From assembly GCF_009745975.1 (NCBI RefSeq), contig NZ_WHOL01000091.1, positions 1 through 56,164 of the forward strand: DNA of 56,164 nucleotides, given 5' to 3'. This stretch comes from Actinokineospora pegani. GTDB taxonomy: Bacteria; Actinomycetota; Actinomycetes; Mycobacteriales; Pseudonocardiaceae. Position 1 is the first letter of the stretch. The number at the start of each line of letters is the position of its first letter. The notes under the pieces were generated by a model. The model ran no database searches and was not told the origin of the DNA. It saw only the letters and a program-made list of their open reading frames with translations. This document shows, one piece after another, positions 25,113 to 33,650 of this stretch. Both the position numbers and the translations under genes were made by a program.

Positions 25113-25825
25113 GCCCGCTGCTGGAAGTCGGCGACCTCAGCGTCGCCTACGGCGCCATCGAGGCGGTCCGCGACGTGACGTTCAGCGTCGACGAGGGGCA
25201 GATCGTCTCCCTCATCGGCGCCAACGGGGCGGGCAAGACCACCACCCTGCGCACCGTCTCGGGCCTGCTGCGGCCCCGGGCGGGCACCGTCCGGTTCGAC
25301 GGCAGGGACATCTCCGGGCTGCCCGCGCACTCGATCCTCAACCTGGGGATCGCGCACTGCCCGGAGGGCAGGCGGACCTTCGGCCGGATGACGGTCGAGG
25401 AGAACCTGCTGCTCGGCGCCTACACCCGCGACGACGAGCCGGGCATCCAGTCCGACATCCGCCGCGTGTACGAGCTGTTCCCCGTCCTGGGCCAGCGCAA
25501 GAACCAGAAGGCGGGCCTGTTCTCCGGCGGCGAGCAGCAGATGCTCGCCATCGGCCGGGCGATGATGTCGCGACCACGGCTGCTCATGCTCGACGAGCCC
25601 TCCATGGGCCTGTCGCCGATCATGACCAACCTGATCTTCCAGACCATCTCCGAGCTCCAGTCGCAGGGCACCACGATCCTGCTGGTGGAGCAGAACGCGC
25701 TCGCCGCCCTGGCCCTGTCCGACCACGGCTACGTCATCGACCTGGGCGCCACCACCCTGGACGGCCCCGGCAAGGAACTCCTGGCCGACGAGCGCGTGCG
25801 CTCGGCCTACCTCGGCGAGGACTGA
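25109..25825 (+). CDS. livF: Branched-chain amino-acid ABC transporter ATPase LivF
   Basis: A 238-residue ATPase, the usual LivF length. Walker A is GANGAGKTTT, the segment HCPEGRRTFGRMTVEENLLL is characteristic of LivF, the signature is FSGGEQQMLAIGRAM, and Walker B is LLMLDEPSMGLSPIM. The ATG overlaps the livG stop. It closes the operon, and a strong hairpin follows 28 bp after the stop. Confidence 0.94.
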   Translation: MSPLLEVGDLSVAYGAIEAVRDVTFSVDEGQIVSLIGANGAGKTTTLRTVSGLLRPRAGTVRFDGRDISGLPAHSILNLGIAHCPEGRRTFGRMTVEENLLLGAYTRDDEPGIQSDIRRVYELFPVLGQRKNQKAGLFSGGEQQMLAIGRAMMSRPRLLMLDEPSMGLSPIMTNLIFQTISELQSQGTTILLVEQNALAALALSDHGYVIDLGATTLDGPGKELLADERVRSAYLGED

Positions 25826-25853
25826 TCTCCGGGGCGCGAGCACCGGATCGGGT

Positions 25854-25890
25854 GAAGCGGGGTCGCGTCCGGCGGGCGCGGCCCCGCTTC
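25854..25890. terminator. Bidirectional terminator of the Liv operon
   Basis: GAAGCGGGGTCGCG (25854-25867) pairs with CGCGGCCCCGCTTC (25877-25890) through 14 pairs including one G-U, with a 9-nt loop. It lies between the convergent ends of livF and the GNAT gene. Confidence 0.75.
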
Positions 25891-25924
25891 TCGTCGTCCT
25901 GGGGTCCTCGGTGGGCGCACGACT

Positions 25925-26440
25925 TCAGCGGGGGCGCGGCGCGGGCTCCCCGGCCACGCGGAATCGGAGCCGCGTGCTCGCGACCGCGGCTTCCGGCGGG
26001 TGCCGATCGATCTCCCCGACCGGTCCCACGGCGAGCGTGCTGACGACGGACCGCCACAAGGCCGCGGCAGGCGCGTTGCTGTGGTCGAAGGACAGCGTCC
26101 ACACACCGGGGTGCCGGGCGAACAGGCGCCGGGCAGCTTCTCGAGCCACCCCCTGGCGCCGGTGACCGCGAGCCACGAAGAACTCGGCGACGTTCCACGA
26201 ACCGTCGCCGTCGACATCCCCCCGGATCAACGCGAAGCCGGCAAGTCGGCCGTCGACGGTGATGAAGTGCGCCTCTCGGTCAGCCTCGGTGAAGTAGCCG
26301 TCGAGGTGGCGGTAGGTGAACGTGCCGTGCCAGGTCAGCGCGAGGTCGCGGATGTCGGAGAAGTCGTAGAGGTAGAACTGGATCAGGTTCGCCAGCACGG
26401 ACCTGTCCGCCTCGTCGACGGTCATGAGTTCGACATCCAC
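25925..26440 (-). CDS. GNAT family N-acetyltransferase
   Basis: A 171-residue GNAT protein. A hydrophobic N-terminal helix region (LANLIQFYLYDFSDI) leads to strand four (FITVDGRLAGFALIRGD) and the acetyl-CoA pyrophosphate loop (AEFFVARGHRRQGVAREAAR, an R/Q-x-x-G-x-A-type loop), then LSFDHSNAPAAALWRSV. The substrate is unknown. The GTG at 26440 (MDVELMTV) is chosen because longer forms have no family similarity; the ATG at 26425 is an alternative. It is convergent with livF. Confidence 0.8.
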   Translation of the reverse strand: MDVELMTVDEADRSVLANLIQFYLYDFSDIRDLALTWHGTFTYRHLDGYFTEADREAHFITVDGRLAGFALIRGDVDGDGSWNVAEFFVARGHRRQGVAREAARRLFARHPGVWTLSFDHSNAPAAALWRSVVSTLAVGPVGEIDRHPPEAAVASTRLRFRVAGEPAPRPR

Positions 26441-26493
26441 GGGGCCGCAGTGTTCCCGAGGACCGCCTGCGGGCGCGAACGGCTTTGGGGGAG

Positions 26494-26925
26494 CTACTTC
26501 GCCCCGCCCGGCGCGCGGTCGACCGCGACGCAGGTGAGGCGGGCGGTGCAGGTGCGCTTGCCGCTCTCCTCGGTTATCACGATCTCGAAGGTCGAAGTGC
26601 TGCGACCCAGGTGCAGGGGCTCGCACACCGCCGTCACGACGCCGGAGCGGGCGGCGCGGTGGTGGGTGCAGGACAGCTCCAGGCCGACGACGAGCTTGCC
26701 CTCCGGGGCGTTGAGCGCGGCGGCGATCGAGCCCACCGTCTCGGCCAGGACCGCGTTGGCGCCGCCGTGCAGCAGGCCGTAGGGCTGCAGGTTGCCCTCG
26801 ACCGGCATCGTGGCCACCAGGCGGGCCGGGGTCCAGTCGACGACCTCGATGCCGAGCTTGTCGGCGAGCAACTGGTCGGCGGCGGCGGGGTCCATGCCGG
26901 GGAACTTGCCCGGGTCGGCGCTCAC
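26494..26925 (-). CDS. PaaI-type hotdog thioesterase
   Basis: A 143-residue hotdog-fold protein. The PaaI/YbdB pattern is clear: MPVEGNLQPYGLLHGGANAV, then LAETVGSIAA, with the catalytic acidic residue in VLAETVGS and the HGG motif. It probably hydrolyses aryl- or acyl-CoA esters, such as menaquinone or phenylacetate pathway intermediates. The GTG at 26925 follows AGGAGGG. It is divergent from polA, 72 bp apart. Confidence 0.88.
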   Translation of the reverse strand: MSADPGKFPGMDPAAADQLLADKLGIEVVDWTPARLVATMPVEGNLQPYGLLHGGANAVLAETVGSIAAALNAPEGKLVVGLELSCTHHRAARSGVVTAVCEPLHLGRSTSTFEIVITEESGKRTCTARLTCVAVDRAPGGAK

Positions 26926-26984
26926 GGGCCCTCCTGACGGGTGATCGGAGCCCGGCCCTGGCCGGGACTGTCGGTGCCCCACCC

Positions 26985-26990
26985 TAGACT
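26985..26990 (+). promoter_or_regulatory. -10 element of a probable leaderless polA promoter
   Basis: TAGACT lies 7 nt before the polA GTG at 26998. No ribosome binding site lies between them. Confidence 0.6.
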
Positions 26991-26997
26991 CGCCCGC

Positions 26998-29745
26998 GTG
27001 CCAGCCAAGACCCAGACCCGCGCCACCAAGCCCGCCGCGAAGCCCACCGCCAAGTCAGGCCCACGCCTGCTGCTCATCGATGGGCACTCGATGGCGTACC
27101 GGGCCTTCTTCGCCCTGCCGAAGGAGAACTTCGCCACCGCGACCGGCCAGCACACCAACGCCGTCTACGGCTTCACCTCGATGCTGATCAACCTGCTGCG
27201 CGACGAGGCGCCCACCCACCTGGCGGTGTGCTTCGACGTCTCGCGCAAGACCTTCCGCAGCGAGCAGTTCGCCGACTACAAGGCCAACCGGTCCTCGAGC
27301 CCGGACGAGTTCAAGGGCCAGGTCAGCCTGATCCAGGACGTGCTCGCCGCGCTGAACATCCCCACCCTGGCCAAGGACGGCTTCGAGGCCGACGACCTCA
27401 TCGCCACCCTGACCACCTCGGCCGCCGCCGAGGGCATGCACGTGGCCATCTGCACCGGCGACCGCGACGCCCTGCAACTGGTCACCGACCAGGTCACCGT
27501 GCTCTACCCGGTCAAGGGCGTGTCCGAGCTGGCCCGCTACACCCCGGACGCGGTGCTGGAGAAGTACGGCGTCAGCGCGACCCAGTACCCCGACTTCGCC
27601 GCCCTGCGCGGCGACCCCAGCGACAACCTGCCCAAGATCCCCGGGGTCGGCGAGAAGACGATCACCAAGTGGATGCAGCAGTTCGGCTCGCTGGCCGACC
27701 TGATCGACCGGGTCGACGAGGTCAAGGGCAAGGTCGGCGACGCGCTGCGGGCCAACCTGTCCAACGTGCAGCTCAACCGCCAGCTCACCGAGCTGGTCCG
27801 GGACGTGCCGCTGGAGCTGGCCCCGACCGACCTGGCCGTGCGCGACTGGGACCGCGACGCGGTGCACCGGCTCTTCGACGAGCTGGAGTTCCGGGTCCTG
27901 CGCGACCGGCTGTTCCAGACGCTGTCCACCGCCGAGCCGGAGGCCGAGGAGGGCTTCGAGGTCAGCGGCGGCGCGCTGGAGCCGGGGCAGCTCGCCGGGT
28001 GGCTGGCCGAGCACGCCCCCGCCGGGACCAGGATCGGGCTGTCGTTCCGCGACGAGTCGACCGGGGTGTCCGGGCAGGCCGTGGAGCTGCGGTCGGTCGC
28101 GCTGGCGACCACCGGCGGCGAGGGCGTGTTCGTCGACGTCACCACGCTGAGCGAGGAGGACGAGACCGCTTTCCGCGCGTGGCTGGCCGACCCGGGGCGG
28201 GTCAAGCTCGGCCACGACGTCAAGCGGTCGCTGCACGCCCTGCGCCACCGCGGCTGGGAGCTGCACGGCCTGGCCACCGACACCGCGCTCGCGGCCTACC
28301 TGGCCCGGCCCGGGCAGCGCACGTTCGCCCTCGACGACCTGGTGCTGCGCTACCTCAAGCGCGAGCTGCGGGTGGAGCAGGCCGACGGCGAGCAGCAGCT
28401 CTCCCTGCTCGACGACGAGGGCGACGACGAGCGCAAGCTCGCCTCGGGCGAGATCCTGCGCGCCCGCGCCATCGCGGAGTTGGCCGAGTCGCTCGACGAG
28501 GCGCTGCGCGAGACCGGGCAGGAGGCGCTGCTGACCGACATGGAGCTGCCGCTGCTGCGGGTGCTGGCCGAGCTGGAGGAGGTCGGCATCGCCGTCGACA
28601 CCGACCGGCTGGCCGAGCTGGAGTCCGACTTCGCCGCGCGGGTGCGCGACGCCGAGCGGGCCGCGTTCGACGTCATCGGCAAGGAGATCAACCTCGGCTC
28701 GCCCAAGCAGCTCCAGGTGGTGCTGTTCGACGAGTTGCAGATGCCCAAGACCAAGCGGACCAAGACCGGCTACACCACCGACGCCGAGGCGCTCACGACC
28801 CTGTTCGAGCAGACCGAGCACCCGTTCCTGCGGCACATGCTCGAGCACCGCGACGCCACCCGGCTCAAGGTGACCGTCGAGGGCCTGATCAAGTCCACCG
28901 CCGACGACGGGCGCATCCACACCACGTTCAACCAGACCATCGCCGCCACCGGCAGGCTCTCCTCCACCGAGCCCAACCTGCAGAACATCCCGATCCGCAC
29001 CGAGGCCGGGCGCACGATCCGCGAGGCGTTCGTGGTCGGCCCCGGGTTCGAGTCGCTGCTCACCGCCGACTACAGCCAGATCGAGATGCGGATCATGGCC
29101 CACCTGTCGGAGGACGCGGCGCTGATCGAGGCGTTCAACTCCGGGTTCGACTTCCACGCCGCCACCGCCGCCCGGGTCTTCGCCGTGGCGCCGACCGCGG
29201 TCACCGGCGAGCAGCGGGCCAAGATCAAGGCGATGAACTACGGCCTGGCCTACGGCCTGTCGGCGTACGGGCTCTCGCAGCAGTTGCGCATCTCCACCGA
29301 GGAGGCGCGCGGCCTGATGGACGACTACTTCCAGGGCTTCGGCGGCGTGCGCGACTACCTGCAGCAGGTCGTCGAGCGCGCCCGCAAGGAGGGCTACACC
29401 GAGACCATCTTCGGCCGCCGCAGGCTGCTGCCCGACCTGACAAGCGACAACCGCCAGCGCCGGGAGATGGCCGAGCGGATGGCGCTCAACGCCCCCATCC
29501 AGGGCAGCGCCGCCGACATCATCAAGGTGGCCATGCTCAACGTCCAGCGGGAGCTCAAGGCCCAGGGCCTGGCCAGCAAGGTCCTGCTCCAGGTCCACGA
29601 CGAGCTGGTGCTGGACGTGGCCGCGGGCGAGAAGCAGGCCGCCGAGGACCTCGTCCGCGCCCAGATGGCCGCCGCGTTCACCCTCCGGGTGCCGCTGGAC
29701 GTCTCGGTCGGCTTCGGCCGCTCCTGGAACGAGGCCGCCCACTGA
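26998..29745 (+). CDS. polA: DNA polymerase I
   Basis: A 915-residue family A polymerase for Okazaki fragment maturation and repair. The 5'-3' nuclease occupies about residues 22-310 (LLLIDGHSMAYRAFFALP, VAICTGDRDALQLVTD, ALRGDPSDNLPKIPGVGEKT). The middle 3'-5' exonuclease-like region (about 330-530) keeps VKLGHDVKRSLHAL and TDTALAAYLARPGQRT, but the first DxE catalytic motif is not apparent, so proofreading is probably lost. The polymerase domain has motif A (LTADYSQIEMRIMAHLSED), motif B (RAKIKAMNYGLAYGLSAYGL) and motif C (LLQVHDELVLDV). The GTG at 26998 lies after a -10 element and lacks a ribosome binding site. Confidence 0.97.
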   Translation: MPAKTQTRATKPAAKPTAKSGPRLLLIDGHSMAYRAFFALPKENFATATGQHTNAVYGFTSMLINLLRDEAPTHLAVCFDVSRKTFRSEQFADYKANRSSSPDEFKGQVSLIQDVLAALNIPTLAKDGFEADDLIATLTTSAAAEGMHVAICTGDRDALQLVTDQVTVLYPVKGVSELARYTPDAVLEKYGVSATQYPDFAALRGDPSDNLPKIPGVGEKTITKWMQQFGSLADLIDRVDEVKGKVGDALRANLSNVQLNRQLTELVRDVPLELAPTDLAVRDWDRDAVHRLFDELEFRVLRDRLFQTLSTAEPEAEEGFEVSGGALEPGQLAGWLAEHAPAGTRIGLSFRDESTGVSGQAVELRSVALATTGGEGVFVDVTTLSEEDETAFRAWLADPGRVKLGHDVKRSLHALRHRGWELHGLATDTALAAYLARPGQRTFALDDLVLRYLKRELRVEQADGEQQLSLLDDEGDDERKLASGEILRARAIAELAESLDEALRETGQEALLTDMELPLLRVLAELEEVGIAVDTDRLAELESDFAARVRDAERAAFDVIGKEINLGSPKQLQVVLFDELQMPKTKRTKTGYTTDAEALTTLFEQTEHPFLRHMLEHRDATRLKVTVEGLIKSTADDGRIHTTFNQTIAATGRLSSTEPNLQNIPIRTEAGRTIREAFVVGPGFESLLTADYSQIEMRIMAHLSEDAALIEAFNSGFDFHAATAARVFAVAPTAVTGEQRAKIKAMNYGLAYGLSAYGLSQQLRISTEEARGLMDDYFQGFGGVRDYLQQVVERARKEGYTETIFGRRRLLPDLTSDNRQRREMAERMALNAPIQGSAADIIKVAMLNVQRELKAQGLASKVLLQVHDELVLDVAAGEKQAAEDLVRAQMAAAFTLRVPLDVSVGFGRSWNEAAH

Positions 29746-29853
29746 CCGACCCGGCGGCGCGTGGAGCGCGCGAACGAGGCTGGCGTGGTCGCGCCCGTGG
29801 CCATGACGAGGCCAGCCTGGCGGAGCGGTCGGCCCCGCGATGGGGGAGTGAAA

Positions 29854-29859
29854 TAAGCT
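29854..29859 (+). promoter_or_regulatory. -10 element of a probable leaderless bluB promoter
   Basis: TAAGCT lies 7 nt before the GTG at 29867, with no ribosome binding site between. An inverted repeat further upstream (AGGCTGGC 29777-29784, GCCAGCCT 29811-29818) may end polA transcription. I see no cobalamin riboswitch in this gap. Confidence 0.5.
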
Positions 29860-29866
29860 CACCTCT

Positions 29867-30493
29867 GTGGATGTGTACGAGGTCATCGGCAGACGCAGGG
29901 ACGTGCGCGCGGAGTTCACCGGCGCCCCGCTCGACGACGAGACGCTGCGGCGGGTGCTCCAGGCGGCGCACGCGGCGCCCAGCGTGGGGATGTCGCAGCC
30001 GTGGGACTTCGTGCTCGTCCGCGACCCTGCCACCAAGCGGGCGTTCCACGGGCACGTGCACGAGGAGCGGGCCGCCTTCGCCGCGACGCTGGCGGGGGAG
30101 CGGGCGGAGACGTTCGAGCGGATCAAGATCGACGGCATCCTGGAGTCGACGCTGTCGGTCGTCGTCGGGTACGACCCCTCGCGCGGGTCGCCCTCGGTGC
30201 TGGGGCGGCACGCGATCGCCGACGCCGGGCTGTACTCGGTGTGCCTGGCGATCGAGAACCTGTGGCTGGCCGCGACCGCCGAGGGGCTGGGGGTGGGCTG
30301 GGTCAGCTTCTACCGCGAGGAGTTCCTGCGCGACCTGCTCGGCATGCCCGGGCACGTGCGGCCGGTGGCCTGGCTGTGCCTGGGCCCGGTCGCGGGCATG
30401 CAGGAGGTGCCCGACCTGGAGCGGCACGGGTGGCGTTCCAGGCTGCCGCTGGCCGACGTCCTGCACGAGGAGCGGTACACGCGGAAGGGTTGA
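29867..30493 (+). CDS. bluB: 5,6-dimethylbenzimidazole synthase
   Basis: A 208-residue flavin-dependent enzyme of the nitroreductase fold. BluB cannibalises reduced FMN with oxygen to make dimethylbenzimidazole, the lower ligand of cobalamin. Family marks are YEVIGRRRDVRAEFTGAPLD, AAHAAPSVGMSQPWDFVLVR, GRHAIADAGLYSVCLAIENL and WLAATAEGLGVGWVSFYREE. The long loop rich in Glu/Arg between them is absent from ordinary nitroreductases. No other cobalamin gene is adjacent. The GTG start seems leaderless. Confidence 0.9.
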   Translation: MDVYEVIGRRRDVRAEFTGAPLDDETLRRVLQAAHAAPSVGMSQPWDFVLVRDPATKRAFHGHVHEERAAFAATLAGERAETFERIKIDGILESTLSVVVGYDPSRGSPSVLGRHAIADAGLYSVCLAIENLWLAATAEGLGVGWVSFYREEFLRDLLGMPGHVRPVAWLCLGPVAGMQEVPDLERHGWRSRLPLADVLHEERYTRKG

Positions 30494-30516
30494 GATCAGC
30501 CACGCTGGGTAATTTG

Positions 30517-30538
30517 CCTTCACCACTGTCGGTGAAGG
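30517..30538 (+). promoter_or_regulatory. Hairpin covering the ribosome binding site of the Rossmann protein gene
   Basis: CCTTCACC (30517-30524) pairs perfectly with GGTGAAGG (30531-30538) around a 6-nt loop. The 3' arm contains most of GAAGGGA, the likely ribosome binding site of the ATG at 30548. It could be an RNA switch on translation or a repressor operator in the DNA. Confidence 0.5.
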
Positions 30539-30547
30539 GAGCGGGGC

Positions 30548-31051
30548 ATGCGCGCGCTGGTCATCGGGGGCACCGGGTTGCTGAGCGGGGTGGCCGTGGA
30601 ACTGGCCGGGCGCGGCTGGCGGGTGGTGCTCCCCAGCAGGCGCCCCGACCCCGGTGTCGCCTCGGGCGTGCGCTGGGTCAGCGCGGGCTGGTCCGCCCCC
30701 GACCCGCGCCTGCCCGCCCGGCTCGCGACAGCCCTCGGCGGCCCGGCCGACCTCGTGGTCGTCTGGGCCCACGGCGGGCTGCACGGTCCCATGGCCGACA
30801 ACATCCTCCCGCTCCTGGCCGACGACGCCCCCATCGTCGAACTGCACAGCGGCGTCTCCTGCCCCGTCGCGGAGCACCCCGGCCACCCCAAGCACCGCGT
30901 CCTCCTCGGCCTGGTCGACTACGCGGGCCGCACCCGCCGCCTGAGCCCCGCCGAGACGACCGAGGCCACCCTCGCCGCCGTCGACCGCGCCACCGACGGC
31001 AAGCTGCCCAGCACCCACCAGGTCGGAATGCCCAAGCTGCTCGCGTCCTGA
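30548..31051 (+). CDS. NAD(P)-binding Rossmann (SDR-like) protein
   Basis: A 167-residue protein with a dinucleotide-binding start (RALVIGGTGLLSGVAVELAG, GxxGxxG-like) and an alternating strand-helix pattern (ADLVVVWAHGG, APIVELHSGVSCPV). It lacks the Tyr-x-x-x-Lys pair of typical short-chain dehydrogenases and is shorter than they are. A role as a reductase or sugar-nucleotide enzyme is possible. The tail VGMPKLLAS is charged. A hairpin sits over its ribosome binding site. Confidence 0.68.
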   Translation: MRALVIGGTGLLSGVAVELAGRGWRVVLPSRRPDPGVASGVRWVSAGWSAPDPRLPARLATALGGPADLVVVWAHGGLHGPMADNILPLLADDAPIVELHSGVSCPVAEHPGHPKHRVLLGLVDYAGRTRRLSPAETTEATLAAVDRATDGKLPSTHQVGMPKLLAS

Positions 31052-31080
31052 ACCGGGCCACCAGGCGCGGCCGGGACCGG

Positions 31081-31674
31081 TCAGACCTTGCCGCGCAGCC
31101 CGCGCACCAGCAGCAGCACCGAGTCGCGGACCTCATCGCGGGTCTGCTCCGGGTCGAACACCTGCCAGTCCAGCGCGACGACGAGCACCGTGCCGAACAG
31201 CGACGCCGCCGCGGTGCGGACGCGGACGCCCTCGGGGAGGTCGCCCGCGTCCGCCAAGTGCTGGAGCTGGGTGCGGATGATGGCGGTGACCTGCTCGCGC
31301 AGCAGCGACAGGGTCTGCTGCCACTGGCCGGGGGTGCGCCAGAGCTCGCTGACGAGCAACTGGGCGAACGTCGGGTACTCGGCGAAGAAGGCCAGCATGC
31401 CGTCGACCAGGCCGCTGACGGTGTCCCACGGGCCCACGGCGGCCTCGGCGGTGCGCAGGCGGGCGGCGAGCAGGTCGACGCCGTAGCGCAGGAGGGCGTC
31501 GATGAGGCCGTCCTTGCTGCCGAAGTTGTAGTAGACGGTGCCCTTGGCGACCCCCGCCTCGGCGGCGATCTCGTCGACGGTGAGGCCGACCATGCCCCGG
31601 CTGCCCGCCAGCCGCAGCGTGGCGTCGAACAGCTTCTGCTTGGTGGCGCTGGTGCGTTCCGGTTTCGGGCTCAC
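31081..31674 (-). CDS. TetR family regulator of the YhgE/Pip operon
   Basis: A 197-residue protein. The DNA-binding domain (about 9-55: KQKLFDATLRLAGSRGMVGL, then TVDEIAAEAGVAKGTVYYNF) is strongly TetR. The C-terminal helical domain should bind a ligand. Its GTG overlaps the YhgE/Pip stop (GTGA), so it is the last of three coupled genes, and the palindrome 10 bp before the first gene is the likely operator. Confidence 0.9.
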   Translation of the reverse strand: MSPKPERTSATKQKLFDATLRLAGSRGMVGLTVDEIAAEAGVAKGTVYYNFGSKDGLIDALLRYGVDLLAARLRTAEAAVGPWDTVSGLVDGMLAFFAEYPTFAQLLVSELWRTPGQWQQTLSLLREQVTAIIRTQLQHLADAGDLPEGVRVRTAAASLFGTVLVVALDWQVFDPEQTRDEVRDSVLLLVRGLRGKV

Positions 31675-33650
31675 AGCACCAGCTCCGGGCGCAGCCGGGA
31701 CGCCGTCCAGGTGCGTTGCCTGCGCGCCGCGATGGTCGAGACCACCAGACCTCCGATCAGGTACGCCGCGAGGACCCCCGCGTCAACGCCGAGCTGGGAC
31801 AAGGGTCCACCGTAGAGCAGATGGCGCAAACCGTCGACGACGTAACCCATCGGCAGCGCTTTGTGCAGCGGGAGCAACAAATCCGGGAGCGTCTGCCACG
31901 GAAATGTGCCTCCGGCGCTGATCAGTTGCAGGATCAGCACGACCAGTGCCACGAACTTGCCCACCGGGCCGAGCAGCGCGTTGAGCGCGTGCACGACCGA
32001 CACGAACGCCAGGCTCGTCAACACGAGGAAACCCAGTGTCGCCAACGGGTTCGCCGGGTGGATGCCGACCACACCGGTCACGACCGCGTACATCACGACA
32101 ACCTGCGCGACACCGAGCAGCGCGGGGGTGAGCCACCCGGCGAGCGCGGTGCGGACCGCGGGGTGGCCCGCGGCCAGTGCGCGCGTCGACAGCGGGCGCA
32201 CCACCAGGAACAGGACGAACGCGCCGATCCACGTGGCCAGGCCGAGGAAGAACGGGGCGAGGCCCGCGCCGTAGCTGCCCGCGCTGTTCTCGCCGACCTG
32301 CCGCACCGCCACCGGGTCGCCGATGGCGCGGGCGGTCTGGTCGCGGGTGGCGTCGTCGGGATCGGGGATCTGGCCCAGCCCGGCGGTCAGTCCGTCGTGG
32401 AGCGTGACCGCGCCGTCCGCGACGGATCGTGTGCCCGCGGCCAAGTTTGTGGCGCCCTCGGCGGCGGAACGCTCCCCGGATACCAATTCCCCCGATCCGT
32501 CGCGCAGGGCGGCGGTGCCGGTCGCCAGCTCCCGGCTTCCGTTGGCGGCGCGCGAGATCCCGTCCGCCAGCGCCGGGGTCGCCGCGGCCAGCGCGGCGCT
32601 GCCGTCGGCGACCCGCCGAGCCCCGCCCGCCAATTCATGAACGCTGGTGTTCGCTTGTTGCAAGCGGTCGTTGGCGTCCTCGACCGGACCGCGCAGCCCG
32701 TGCAGCGCCTCGACCGCTTGGCGGACTTGCCCTTCCGGGAGGCCCAGCGCGCGCAGCCGGGCGGCGGCGTCGACCTCCATCGCGTCGAACTGCCCGACGA
32801 CCTCTTGCGCGGCTCCCGCCACTTGGGCGCCGCTGTCGGCGACGCGCCGCGTCCCGTCGGCGACCTGGCGCGCCCCGTCGGCCAACCGCGCGGCCTGGGC
32901 GGGCAGGTCCGCCGTCTTGTCGTCGAGCGCGCCCAGGCCGTCGGCGAGGGTCTTGGCCCCGTCCGCGGCGGTGGTCGAGCCGTTCGCGAGCCTGGTCGCG
33001 CCGTCGAGCAGCTCCCGCTGCCCGGTGGCCAGGGCCGCCGCGCCCGTCGCGGCCTGGCTGGAACCGTCGGCGAGCCGCGCCGCCCCGGTCGCCGCCTCCT
33101 GGGTGCGCTGGTGGATCGTGCCGAAGCCGACCAGGAACCGCTCGGCGGCCTCGGTCCCGACCTCGCTGGCCACCGACGCGCGCACCTCGGACACGACCCG
33201 GTCGGCGATCGTGCCGACGAGGTAGTTGTTGGCGTCGTTGGTGGTCACGGTGATGAGCCCCGGCCGGGGCCGCTCGCCCGCGCCGGAGGCCAGGGCGGCG
33301 GAGAAGTCGGCGGGCAGGGTGAGGGAGAAGGTGTAGCGGCCCTCGCGGACGCCGGACTCGGCGTCGTCGGCGGCGACCTCGTGCCAGTCGAAGGCGCCGG
33401 AGCCGTGCAGCTCGTCGGCGACCTGGCGGCCCGCGTTCCGGGTGGTCCCGTCGGGATCGGTCGTCCCGGTGTCGTCGACGACGAGGGCGGCGGGGATGCG
33501 GTCGAGCCGCTCGTAGGGGTCGGCGTTGGCGTAGAGGTACAGCGAGCCGTAGAGCAGGGGGACCAGCACCAGGGCGAGGACGGCCAGCTTGGGCAGGGTG
33601 CCCGAGGTCAGCCGCCGGAACTCCGACGCGGCCAGGCGCGGGGTGCTCAC
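31671..33650 (-). CDS. YhgE/Pip family membrane protein
   Basis: A 659-residue protein. After a first hydrophobic segment (LAVLALVLVPLLYGSLYLYA) comes a large extracytoplasmic region of about 400 residues with repeated heptad-like units such as RLADGARQVADGTRRVADSG and LANGSTTAADGAKTLADGLG, the hallmark of the YhgE/Pip N- and C-terminal family. Five or six hydrophobic segments at the C-terminus (about 450-640) resemble ABC-2 permeases. Relatives include the lactococcal phage-infection protein and ESX/EsaA-type proteins. With the ABC-like ATPase upstream it may form an exporter. Starts GTG 33650 and overlaps both neighbours by GTGA. Confidence 0.88.
   Translation of the reverse strand: MSTPRLAASEFRRLTSGTLPKLAVLALVLVPLLYGSLYLYANADPYERLDRIPAALVVDDTGTTDPDGTTRNAGRQVADELHGSGAFDWHEVAADDAESGVREGRYTFSLTLPADFSAALASGAGERPRPGLITVTTNDANNYLVGTIADRVVSEVRASVASEVGTEAAERFLVGFGTIHQRTQEAATGAARLADGSSQAATGAAALATGQRELLDGATRLANGSTTAADGAKTLADGLGALDDKTADLPAQAARLADGARQVADGTRRVADSGAQVAGAAQEVVGQFDAMEVDAAARLRALGLPEGQVRQAVEALHGLRGPVEDANDRLQQANTSVHELAGGARRVADGSAALAAATPALADGISRAANGSRELATGTAALRDGSGELVSGERSAAEGATNLAAGTRSVADGAVTLHDGLTAGLGQIPDPDDATRDQTARAIGDPVAVRQVGENSAGSYGAGLAPFFLGLATWIGAFVLFLVVRPLSTRALAAGHPAVRTALAGWLTPALLGVAQVVVMYAVVTGVVGIHPANPLATLGFLVLTSLAFVSVVHALNALLGPVGKFVALVVLILQLISAGGTFPWQTLPDLLLPLHKALPMGYVVDGLRHLLYGGPLSQLGVDAGVLAAYLIGGLVVSTIAARRQRTWTASRLRPELVL

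Noticed and set aside
29746-29866. Cobalamin riboswitch upstream of bluB
   Set aside because: The gap is only 120 bp, has no B12-box-like sequence, and the promoter appears leaderless.
27055-30138. 1027-codon minus-strand open frame across polA
   Set aside because: A GC-rich shadow of polA on the opposite strand; the product is low-complexity Gly/Leu/Val/Gln/His.
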